Assembly: GCA_003451715.1 (NCBI GenBank)
Contig: DMJN01000314.1
Coordinates: forward strand, 1 to 24,687
Source: Gammaproteobacteria bacterium
GTDB taxonomy: Bacteria > Pseudomonadota > Gammaproteobacteria > Pseudomonadales > Pseudohongiellaceae
Direction: 5' to 3'
Length of the DNA: 24,687 bases
A model generated the notes under the pieces. That model did no database searches and was not told where the DNA came from. It saw only the letters and a program-made list of their open reading frames with translations. Both the position numbers and the translations under genes were made by a program. This document shows, piece by piece, positions 7,796 through 15,448 of the stretch (the first letter of the stretch is position 1; each line of letters opens with the position of its first letter).

Positions 7796-8731
7796 TTGTT
7801 GAGAAAATTGAACTTAGTATTTGAAGAACTCTTTATCTTCATTGCCCTGCTCTTGTTGGTGATGTTCTTCGGCGTGATGGCGGAAAACTTCTTTACTGCA
7901 GGCACGCTTACGGCAATTCTCACCCAGCTTCCCGCTCTAACCGTCGTGACAATTGGCATGACCCTGGTGCTGATCAGCGGAGGAATCGACTTATCTGTAG
8001 GTTCTGTAGTGGCATTGAGTGCCGGCGTGATTGGTATCGCATTTACCGTATTTGAATTGCCACTGATAATCGCTGCGGCACTGGGAATAGTGGCCGGAGG
8101 CTGTGCAGGTCTGGTCAATGGTGTGCTGGGGAGTTATTTCCGCTTACCCGTTTTTATCGTTACCCTGGGAATGCTGGAAGCTGGGCGAGGCCTGGCTTAC
8201 ATGGTCACTGATTCGCAAACCGTTTATATCGGTGCCAGCATTCAGTCTTTGTCTCTGCCGATATCCGGCATCGGCTTGTCGCCTTCTTTTCTTGTCTCGC
8301 TGGGGCTGGTGGTGCTCGCTCAATACGCATTGACCCGAACCGTTTTCGGACGCTACCTGATAGCTATTGGAACCAATGAACAGGCGGCGAAGATCTCCGG
8401 AATCCGAACCGAGCCTTATTTGACATGGGTACTGGTGATATCAGGTTTGCTGGCCGGTCTTGGAGGCCTGATGAATGCAGCCTATTTGGGAGCCTCCGAT
8501 CCCAACGCTGCGCTCGGCCTGGAACTGTCGGCCATCGCGGCTGCGGTCATTGGAGGTACCAGCTTGATGGGTGGGCGTGGTTCCATCGTGGGTGCTTTTA
8601 TCGGTGTCTTGATTATTTCCGTACTTCAAAATGGATTGGCGCAGTTGGGGGTATCAGAACCGGTGAAGCGGGTAATAACTGGACTGGTGATAATTCTTGC
8701 CGTATTACTCGATCGCTGGCGTAGCCGCTAG
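7796..8731 (+). CDS. rbsC: ribose-type ABC importer, permease
   Basis: This inner-membrane permease of the BPD_transp_2 class (RbsC/MglC/XylH) probably forms the homodimeric ribose channel. The sequence is mostly hydrophobic, with about 8-10 membrane segments. The family stretch TIGMTLVLISGGIDLSVGS is near residues 52-70 and the conserved cytoplasmic ATPase-contact region GRYLIAIGTNEQAAKISGI near 184-202; a GGTSLMGGRGSIVGAFIG block follows. The start is a TTG at 7796 (a second TTG follows at 7799) with a weak purine run AGAGAG about nine bases upstream; no ATG fits. At 311 residues it is typical for the family. It completes a binding protein, ATPase and permease set. Confidence 0.93.
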   Translation: MLRKLNLVFEELFIFIALLLLVMFFGVMAENFFTAGTLTAILTQLPALTVVTIGMTLVLISGGIDLSVGSVVALSAGVIGIAFTVFELPLIIAAALGIVAGGCAGLVNGVLGSYFRLPVFIVTLGMLEAGRGLAYMVTDSQTVYIGASIQSLSLPISGIGLSPSFLVSLGLVVLAQYALTRTVFGRYLIAIGTNEQAAKISGIRTEPYLTWVLVISGLLAGLGGLMNAAYLGASDPNAALGLELSAIAAAVIGGTSLMGGRGSIVGAFIGVLIISVLQNGLAQLGVSEPVKRVITGLVIILAVLLDRWRSR

Positions 8732-8759
8732 GATCGATTGCCAGCCAGGCGCTTTTCAA

Positions 8760-8790
8760 CATGCTGCATGAGAATGGCCTGTGCTAGACT
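8760..8790 (+). promoter_or_regulatory. candidate extended -10 with adjacent palindrome before the second nucleoside hydrolase
   Basis: TGCTAGACT at 8782-8790 matches an extended -10 element (TG, one base, then four of six of TATAAT), about 42 bases before the ATG at 8832. Just upstream, CATGCTGCATG (8760-8770) is a near-perfect 11-base palindrome where a -35 or an operator would lie. Suggestive only. Confidence 0.25.
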
Positions 8791-8831
8791 CCCTTCAATT
8801 CAAACTCACAAACTCTTGAAGAAACAATCTA

Positions 8832-9827
8832 ATGAATAGACTAATTTTCATAGTTGCCCTGTGTATTCAAGCGGCGAACGCAGACCCGGTAAAAGTTATC
8901 TTTGACACCGACATGGGAAACGATGTGGATGACGCATTAGCCCTGGCAATGCTTCACTCATTCGAAAACCGCGCTGAAAGCGAGTTATTAGCCATTACAA
9001 TAAGCAAAGACCACGTCGAGGTTCCACCCTATATAGATGCAATCAATACGTTTTATGAGCGAGGAGAAATTCCATTAGGAATAACGAGTAGCGGTATCAC
9101 ACCACAGCAAAGCAGGTTCACGGGAATCATCCATGAAAAAACCGGTGAAAGCCCGGTTTTTCCCCACGATTTGCTGCCTGGTGATCCGGTGCAAGAAGCT
9201 ACCAGCTTATTGCGTCAAACATTGTCTTCCCAGCCGGACCAATCCGTAGTGATCATTCAAGTAGGTTTCTCGACCAATCTGGCAGGATTGCTGGCAACCA
9301 GCCCCGATGAACATTCTGAGCTTAACGGGCGCGATCTCGTCGTCAGGAAGGTAAGGTTCATATCCATAATGGCGGGCACTTTTGCCGAAATATCCGGTGA
9401 AACACATTTGGAATACAATGTGGTGCAGGATATTGCATCGGCACAAATCCTCGCCAGAGAGTGGCCGACTAAGATCATCTGGAGTGGATTCGAAGTCGGG
9501 CTGGCCATCCGATATCCAGCTGTCAGCATAGAAAATGACTTTCTCTATAGAGAGCGTCATCCAATCCGCGAATCCTATCAACTCTATATTCCAACACCCC
9601 ATGAGAGACCTACCTGGGACCTGACAAGCGTCGTCTATGCGGTTCGCCCGGATCTCGAGTACTTCGAACTTTCTCCACCGGGAATCGTATCTGTCCTGGA
9701 GGATGGGGAAACCGTTTTCAACCCTGATCAGAACGGGCAACACTATTTCCTGAGAGCTGATGACGACAGGATTCCTCGCATAAAAGAAATAATGACCCTG
9801 CTGGTAAGTGAGCCGCCCCAGCCTTGA
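8832..9827 (+). CDS. second exported nucleoside hydrolase-family protein
   Basis: This is a nucleoside hydrolase-like protein (PF01156 type) with a short signal peptide (MNRLIFIVALCIQAANA), so it probably hydrolyses nucleosides in the periplasm. The calcium loop is DTDMGNDVDDALAL at 25-38, two residues longer than the classic DTDPGIDD. The active-site Asn is in LEYNVVQD (Asn196). At the C-terminal site the usual His-Asp is Trp262-Asp263 (RPTWDLTSV); a Trp-Asp pair is what I recall for purine-specific nucleosidases of trypanosomes, where Trp stacks on the base. At 331 residues it is a normal length. It follows the ribose permease by 100 bases on the same strand and closes the ribose block. It shares the fold but little close sequence with the hydrolase at 1157, so the two are not a recent duplication. 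Confidence 0.85.
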   Translation: MNRLIFIVALCIQAANADPVKVIFDTDMGNDVDDALALAMLHSFENRAESELLAITISKDHVEVPPYIDAINTFYERGEIPLGITSSGITPQQSRFTGIIHEKTGESPVFPHDLLPGDPVQEATSLLRQTLSSQPDQSVVIIQVGFSTNLAGLLATSPDEHSELNGRDLVVRKVRFISIMAGTFAEISGETHLEYNVVQDIASAQILAREWPTKIIWSGFEVGLAIRYPAVSIENDFLYRERHPIRESYQLYIPTPHERPTWDLTSVVYAVRPDLEYFELSPPGIVSVLEDGETVFNPDQNGQHYFLRADDDRIPRIKEIMTLLVSEPPQP

Positions 9828-9916
9828 TTAATAGTCAAGTTAACAATAGGCGTACGAAGCTCAGCATTGGTAAAAATTTCTGGGGATATCTCAGGCTCTG
9901 AAACCCGTTGATTCAG

Positions 9917-12040
9917 TCAAGGTCGGGGGCCGTAGTGCGGTGTAGCAGCATCCAATTCCAACGCGCCGAGGTCTGGCGCATTCCCCGTAAAGCCATCAGT
10001 CACCGTCGGCAAAAACATTCCCTTATCGACAGCCGCCGAGCCGGGCCGTAATCGAAAATCGAGATCCACTGCATCGTAGATATCTTGAAGTGTGCTCGCT
10101 TCGCGGGCATCGAGAGGTGGCACGTTTGTAAACACGTCGTATCCCACCCGCAGGCTATTCTGATCCTGACCGGTTGCCTCGCTGTATTCTTCAAGCGAAG
10201 CAAACTCCCGCAGCTGTAGTGTCGGGGAATAACCCGGTCGTGGGAAATCTGCGAACACATCGAGTGGCGGGCTTTCCCATCGAAACGGCATGGCAGTATC
10301 AGCTGCAGGGCCAAAACCGTTGTGATCCGATGAGGAGTAGTTCGTAAAGGTCGTGATCCCAAACAGATTCGGCCGTTGCGGGAAGCCCGTGAACCTCCGG
10401 AAATCGGGAGGTGCATTCTGTCCCAGGATCAAGTTGTTACGCCAATGGGTGTTACTTGTTGTTCCGGTTGTCTCGGACAACATGGTGTTGTTGTAAAACA
10501 CAACTCCTGCTGCGCCGAAGAATCGGCTCGAACCACCAGGAAGGTTATATCCTATATTGCGAACCCAGTAGATCGGTCCTCCCAGAACTGGTTGATTGTT
10601 GAAAGCGTGTGAGGGATGGTTGATCAACATGTTTCGAAGCACGCGCACATTGTGCATGCTCCCGTCAGTCTCGATCGGGTTGTCGTGGGAATTGCTGATG
10701 TAATTGTTATAGAAATCGATTGCAACCGGCCGACGGTCCCAGAACTCCCGCGGTGGATACTTCGGGCCATCCGGCATGCCCGGTTCGGCGGTCGCGACAC
10801 TGCCGTCGGGATTACCATAGGTCTCTACATTGATCCCATCATGGAAGTCGGCAATATAGTTGTAGGCCACTACGTGTCCCGGTCCGTAAACTTTTACCGC
10901 CACATAAGAAGCCATGACCGGAGGATGTACCTGACCGTCGACACCGTCGAATTGTCGCCACAGATGCGCATCGTTCCAGCCGATCATCCGCTCGGGGTCG
11001 TTGCGGCCGTAGAACCAGTTATCTGCAATGTAGAAATTGCTCGAACCGGAATAGTTGGTGAAGACACCGGCACCCACATCTTCAAAGCGTGAGTGCTTCA
11101 CGGTGAGCCCCTTCGCTCCTTCGATAAATTGCTGCCCCGCCCAGATGGCAAACTCTGTATTGCGAAAGGTAATACCTTCGAAATAGGTGTAGTCCGCTGT
11201 CATGACATTAAACAGGGCGAAGTTGCCATCCCCATCGAAGATGACTTCGCCATCTCCGGCAGCCTTGATGGCTATGGGTCTTTCCGGCGTGCCGTCCGCC
11301 GTCAGGAAGTATGTGCCTTCATAGGGATAGGTGCGATTGGCTGCGCCGTATTCATAGCGGTTGTTAGTATAAAGCCCTCCATGCATCAGCACGGTGTCAC
11401 CCGGTTGCACTCTCGGGCGCCCCGCCGTTGCAAAATCCCCGGCCCCACAAGCCAGGTTGTAGGCACACATCAAACCTTCGAATGAGGGCTCAAGCTTGCT
11501 GCCAGTGAAACCACGGGGGTAGACGTGAAACACCCTGCCATTCTCGTACGGCACCGGTTCTGCACGGGTGCGGGTAGCTACAGTCTTTGTGGAATCCCCA
11601 TTAACTCCATCAGGATCAGTAAGATCAAAGCGAACTTCATAGTCAGTGTCGGGTTCTAAATCGAGAACACTCCCGGCAAACATATTCGGGGCAATGACAT
11701 CGAATTGCGGGCCTACTGAAATCCGTTCACCTTGCAGTCGCATGAGTGGTAGTGCGGGTAACCAGGATGACTCTCCCTGCACACGATACGAAACTTCTAC
11801 CACCGCGTTGCGGTTATCGTCACCTTCGATAAACCATTCGAAGCCGAGATTGATCAGGGTCGGTGGTTCGATCAACAGCTCACCGCTGGTGACACTATTG
11901 CTCGATGCATCTGCTGCTTGCGCCATCACGAGTGAGTTGCGTTCGAATTCAAATGTGCCAATGACACACAGAGCCAGCACGGCAAAGCGCATGCAGTGGC
12001 TGCATTGTGGATGAATAATTGGAATGTTCATATGGCTCAT
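9917..12040 (-). CDS. exported right-handed parallel beta-helix protein
   Basis: I do not recognise a named gene. An N-terminal hydrophobic signal (MRFAVLALCVIGTF and onward) is followed by a fibronectin-III-like domain (ending in YEVRFDLTDPDGVNG). Then a long region is rich in the short repeats of pectate-lyase-type beta-helices: GDTVLMHGGLYTNN, ITFRNTEFAIW, LTVKHSRFEDVGAG, NFYIADNWFYGRND, HVVAYNYIADFHDGI, IDFYNNYISNSHDNPIE, VRVLRNMLIN and VVFYNNTML. Such proteins usually bind or cleave acidic polysaccharides, but no catalytic set can be assigned from sequence alone. The C-terminus (LDFRLRPGSAAVDKG, then APDLGALE) is common in exported beta-helix proteins. ATG at 12040 is used; TTG at 12049 and ATG at 12031 are alternatives. 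It is convergent with the ribose block and divergent from the DUF1330 gene; a link to either is not shown. Confidence 0.8.
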   Translation of the reverse strand: MSHMNIPIIHPQCSHCMRFAVLALCVIGTFEFERNSLVMAQAADASSNSVTSGELLIEPPTLINLGFEWFIEGDDNRNAVVEVSYRVQGESSWLPALPLMRLQGERISVGPQFDVIAPNMFAGSVLDLEPDTDYEVRFDLTDPDGVNGDSTKTVATRTRAEPVPYENGRVFHVYPRGFTGSKLEPSFEGLMCAYNLACGAGDFATAGRPRVQPGDTVLMHGGLYTNNRYEYGAANRTYPYEGTYFLTADGTPERPIAIKAAGDGEVIFDGDGNFALFNVMTADYTYFEGITFRNTEFAIWAGQQFIEGAKGLTVKHSRFEDVGAGVFTNYSGSSNFYIADNWFYGRNDPERMIGWNDAHLWRQFDGVDGQVHPPVMASYVAVKVYGPGHVVAYNYIADFHDGINVETYGNPDGSVATAEPGMPDGPKYPPREFWDRRPVAIDFYNNYISNSHDNPIETDGSMHNVRVLRNMLINHPSHAFNNQPVLGGPIYWVRNIGYNLPGGSSRFFGAAGVVFYNNTMLSETTGTTSNTHWRNNLILGQNAPPDFRRFTGFPQRPNLFGITTFTNYSSSDHNGFGPAADTAMPFRWESPPLDVFADFPRPGYSPTLQLREFASLEEYSEATGQDQNSLRVGYDVFTNVPPLDAREASTLQDIYDAVDLDFRLRPGSAAVDKGMFLPTVTDGFTGNAPDLGALELDAATPHYGPRP

Positions 12041-12157
12041 GTGTCTCAAGTCTATCAGTAGGTGCTGCTATGTACGCGATATACGTTTGCTGAGATTTAT
12101 TCTACTATTTGATGACGACTTCAGCATTAAAGCCACTACCCATTCAGGAGCAACACC

Positions 12158-12643
12158 ATGAACGATTCAGAACCCGATATTTCTAGAAGAAACTTACTCA
12201 CATCCGCAGGCACGGTCACCGGCCTGGCAGCCCTGGCAAGCTTGTTTGGTGGCAGCGAAATGGCAAACGCACAGGTAGTAGGTCTGAACGCGATGGGTCC
12301 GACACCAGAACAGGCTCGGGCATTTGCCGAGCTGCCGGACAGACCGGTGGTGATGGTTAACTTAACCAAGTTCAGTAGAGACGGAGCGGGCGGGAATGAC
12401 TATGCCCAATACGGCGAGGATGTGGGCAGAATTCTGGCTCAAATTGGCGCCGAAGTTATATTTAGAGGTGAATGCCAGGGGACTTTCATTGGCGGTGCGG
12501 AATGGGACGGAATAGCTTTGGTACGTTATCCTAATTCACGTGCCCTGTTACAGATGGCACAATCTGAAGAGTATCAAGCAATCAGCGGCAATCGTAACTC
12601 AGGGTTGGAAGGTCAGATGAATATTGCCGTATTTGAAAGTTAG
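12158..12643 (+). CDS. Tat-exported DUF1330-type protein
   Basis: The ATG lies seven bases after a clear AGGAG. Residues 1-39 form a twin-arginine export signal (SRRNLLTSAG, then a hydrophobic core ending near ANAQ), so the folded protein is delivered to the periplasm. The remainder, starting at RPVVMVNLTKF, with AQYGEDVGRILAQIGAEVIFRG in the middle and LVRYPNSRALLQMAQSEEYQ near the end, resembles the DUF1330 family (PF07045), a small dimeric alpha/beta barrel of unknown reaction. The twin-arginine signal is unusual because this family is mostly cytoplasmic. It is followed after 52 bases by an exported RidA-like gene and then a PQQ dehydrogenase, so it probably takes part in the same periplasmic oxidation. 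Confidence 0.75.
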   Translation: MNDSEPDISRRNLLTSAGTVTGLAALASLFGGSEMANAQVVGLNAMGPTPEQARAFAELPDRPVVMVNLTKFSRDGAGGNDYAQYGEDVGRILAQIGAEVIFRGECQGTFIGGAEWDGIALVRYPNSRALLQMAQSEEYQAISGNRNSGLEGQMNIAVFES

Positions 12644-12695
12644 AAATTTTGCATTTACAGGGCACGCTGAACAATTGCGACTAGCGAGAACTATC

Positions 12696-13196
12696 ATGCA
12701 CCATAAACTCTTCGTTTTGTTAGCTTTTACACTGGCTACTGTAGCCTTGGGCTTTTTGAGCCAACAAAACTGGTTCGTACCTCCGATACTGGCCGCAGAA
12801 TCAAACACTCTGGAAAAAGAATTTGTAAATCCTGTCGGGTCCAGTTTTACGAATGTAGTAACGGTCAGTAATGGTGGGGTAAAGACACTTTATATATCAG
12901 GGCAGGTAGGATTTGCTGGAAACCAGATTCCCGATGATTTTAGCCAGCAAGTTGAAAATGCTTTTGTGAATTTGCGGCAACAACTGGAAGATGCCGGCGC
13001 CGAATTGTCTGATATTGTGAAAACGAATGTCTATATCGTCGATCTGGACCGGGAAAAAGTTGCTGCCTTCAGCGCAGTGCGGGCTAGACACTTCCCTCAA
13101 CAGGACCAGCCAGCATCCACCATGGTGGGGGTGACAGCTCTGGTTTTCCCGGGCCTGGCAGTGGAGATAGAAGCAGTCGCCGTTGTTGAGGACTGA
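12696..13196 (+). CDS. exported RidA/YjgF-like protein lacking the catalytic arginine
   Basis: This is a YjgF/YER057c/UK114 (RidA) fold protein. The fold begins near residue 40 (EKEFVNPVGSSF), with the conserved LYISGQVG, LRQQLEDAGAELSDIVKTNV and the C-terminal VFPGLAVEIEAVAV. Classical RidA hydrolyses reactive enamines/imines through an Arg in VEVARLP; here the aligned residues read VGVTALV, so the Arg is Ala and deaminase activity is doubtful. The first ~33 residues are a signal peptide or membrane anchor (FVLLAFTLATVALGFL), placing it outside the cytoplasm. ATG at 12696 is chosen because the signal starts there; the frame is open upstream to 12624, but that would overlap the DUF1330 gene. 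It lies between the DUF1330 gene and a PQQ dehydrogenase. Confidence 0.82.
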   Translation: MHHKLFVLLAFTLATVALGFLSQQNWFVPPILAAESNTLEKEFVNPVGSSFTNVVTVSNGGVKTLYISGQVGFAGNQIPDDFSQQVENAFVNLRQQLEDAGAELSDIVKTNVYIVDLDREKVAAFSAVRARHFPQQDQPASTMVGVTALVFPGLAVEIEAVAVVED

Positions 13197-13261
13197 GATT
13201 TCATACTAATCAAGCGAAGAACCCTAAGAGCAGACGTTTTGCAGTAAGGAGCCCCAGAATA

Positions 13262-15295
13262 ATGAACTACCACATGCCGATATTTCTCGCGGGAATACTT
13301 CTTCTCAGTTCATCCTTCGCTGTACAGGCCGCGGAATTTTCACAGATCAGGCCGGATGCAGAAACCCTATCGGAACTGCCTACCACCGAGTGGCTAACTA
13401 ATGGCGGGGATCTGTTCAATCGAAACTTCTCCGCATTGACTGAGATTAACACCGACAACGTCAGTCAACTTGGTCCGGTCTGGCGTACTCATCTCGATGG
13501 CTCCGGGTTCGGAGCAAAGTATTCGGGAGAGGCGCAGCCCATCGTTCATGAAGGGGTCATGTATATCATAACCGGCGACGACGATGTCTTTGCCCTGAGC
13601 ATCGAAACCGGGGAAATCCTGTGGCGCTACTCGGCTAATCTCACCGAAGAGATTTCAACGGTCTGCTGCGGATGGACCAGTCGCGGCGTGGGATTTGGCG
13701 AAGACAAGATCTTCGTAGGTCAGCTGGATGGAGTGCTCAAGGCATTGGACATACGCAACGGCGAGGAAGTCTGGTCAGTTCAGGCCGAAGACTGGGAAGA
13801 AGGCTATACCATCACCAGCGCGCCTCTGTATTTTCAGGGCATGGTTATAAGCGGATTTGCGGGTGCTGAATTTGCGGCTCGAGGTCGAGTAAAGGCCTAT
13901 AGCGCTAACGACGGTAGCTTGCTGTGGACATTCTATACCGTGCCGGGCCCTGGTGAATTTGGTTTTGAGACTTGGCCCGCAGACAACGACGCCTGGCAAA
14001 CCGGTGGCGGCACGGTTTGGCATACGCCTGCGGTCGATCCCGAGTTAGGCATGGTTTACTTTTCAACCGGCAACCCGGGCCCCGACTATAATGGCTCAGT
14101 ACGCGCCGGTGACAATCTGTTCACCGTGTCCATCGTGGCGCTGGATGTGTACACCGGAGAATATCGTTGGCACTTTCAGGAGGTTCACCACGACATCTGG
14201 GATTACGATGCACCGAACCCGGTTGTGCTGTTTGATCTGGACTACAACGGTGTACCGCGCAAGGGTCTGGCCCAGGCTGGCAAGACCGGATTCCTGTATA
14301 TTCTCGATCGCACTAATGGTGAGCCCCTGGTTGGTATAGAAGAGAGGCCGGTTCCTCAGGAACCCCGCCAGGCGACTGCCGCCACTCAGCCTTATCCCCT
14401 TGGCGAAGCCTTCGTGACTCAAACTCTGGATGTAGCACCTGAGGGCTACCAGCTCATAAATAACGGCGCCATCTTTACCCCGTTTTGGGATGAACCGGTG
14501 ATGCTACGCCGAGGCGATGCCAACTGGCCGCCCAGCACTGTGGATCCTGATAAAGGCGTGATGTACATCTGCGGTGGCGAGCGGCAGGCCGCGTATTCCA
14601 TCAGTGGAGATTTAGGGCAAGTGGAACCCGGTGACCGCTACACCGGTGGCGGTATGCGGTTTGCGAATATCCCAATCACCGGAATCGTTACCGCAATGGA
14701 TCTACGCACCAATCGCAGGGTATGGAGCCAGCGCTGGCCCAGTCGCTGTTACAGTGGCCTGGTGGCAACTGCCGGCAATCTGCTGTTTGCCGGTCGCAAC
14801 GATGGTCGCTTAACCGCGCTGGACGCCCGCGACGGATCCAAGCTGTGGGAATACATGACCGACGCGGGTGTTAACGCGCCGGCCACGGTATTCGAACACG
14901 ACGGCAAGCAATACGTTGCAGTGTACTCCGCAGGGAATTTGTTGGGCAGAGCCAAGCGGGGAGACAGCGTATGGACGTTTTCCCTGTTGGATGACGAACA
15001 GACTGATGTGATTGCCCGGGAGCAGGTGAATCCTGCTCAAGCAAATCCGGAAGGACAAGATTTATTCCTGAATACTTGCCAGTTTTGTCACGGGCAGACT
15101 GGTGAGGGTGGACATGATGGCATGCCGCTGGAAGGGTTGGCGGCTTTCGAAACCAGTTACGTGGCAGATATTATTCGCGATGGCCGGAACAACATGCCGG
15201 CATTCGCATCCATGTTTTCCGGTGGTCGGATCAGGGCGCTGGCAGAACACGTGAGAACACTAAACCCCGACATAGCCAATCGGAACAGTCGCTAG
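13262..15295 (+). CDS. periplasmic PQQ-dependent alcohol dehydrogenase-type enzyme with C-terminal cytochrome c (Asp-x-Asp type)
   Basis: This quinohemoprotein probably oxidises an alcohol (or possibly aldehyde or sugar) in the periplasm and passes electrons through its own heme c. A signal peptide ends near VQAA (residue 24). The eight-bladed PQQ propeller carries the vicinal cysteine pair Cys135-Cys136, metal ligand Glu203 (GAEFAARG), Asn271 (STGNPGPD) and catalytic Asp314 in HHDIWDYD. Asp316, two residues on, is the extra acidic ligand typical of lanthanide-using enzymes. The C-terminal cytochrome has CQFCH at 606-610 and a likely Met645 ligand (NNMPAF). The 677 residues match type II quinohemoprotein dehydrogenases. 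AAGGAG lies about ten bases upstream of the ATG. It follows the DUF1330 and RidA-like genes by 65 bases, probably one operon. No PQQ synthesis genes are in the window. Confidence 0.9.
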   Translation: MNYHMPIFLAGILLLSSSFAVQAAEFSQIRPDAETLSELPTTEWLTNGGDLFNRNFSALTEINTDNVSQLGPVWRTHLDGSGFGAKYSGEAQPIVHEGVMYIITGDDDVFALSIETGEILWRYSANLTEEISTVCCGWTSRGVGFGEDKIFVGQLDGVLKALDIRNGEEVWSVQAEDWEEGYTITSAPLYFQGMVISGFAGAEFAARGRVKAYSANDGSLLWTFYTVPGPGEFGFETWPADNDAWQTGGGTVWHTPAVDPELGMVYFSTGNPGPDYNGSVRAGDNLFTVSIVALDVYTGEYRWHFQEVHHDIWDYDAPNPVVLFDLDYNGVPRKGLAQAGKTGFLYILDRTNGEPLVGIEERPVPQEPRQATAATQPYPLGEAFVTQTLDVAPEGYQLINNGAIFTPFWDEPVMLRRGDANWPPSTVDPDKGVMYICGGERQAAYSISGDLGQVEPGDRYTGGGMRFANIPITGIVTAMDLRTNRRVWSQRWPSRCYSGLVATAGNLLFAGRNDGRLTALDARDGSKLWEYMTDAGVNAPATVFEHDGKQYVAVYSAGNLLGRAKRGDSVWTFSLLDDEQTDVIAREQVNPAQANPEGQDLFLNTCQFCHGQTGEGGHDGMPLEGLAAFETSYVADIIRDGRNNMPAFASMFSGGRIRALAEHVRTLNPDIANRNSR

Positions 15296-15448
15296 GCTTG
15301 AATGCCTTCCCGGTCAAATAGGAACTCAATAAAGAGGCCAGCTAGAATTCTCAATACCCATACGCAGGAACCGTTCTTGCAAACGGCCCCCATCTATCGC
15401 AACTCAAAGTACCCAGAGGCTTTTCAAGGCCCTTATTGAAGAGCGAAA

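Noticed and set aside
9207..9743. Minus-strand 178-codon ORF inside the second nucleoside hydrolase.
   Set aside because: Shadow of a well-supported family gene on the other strand.
10616..11485. Two long plus-strand ORFs inside the beta-helix gene.
   Set aside because: They are antisense frames of a strongly patterned exported protein; no ribosome binding site or family pattern.
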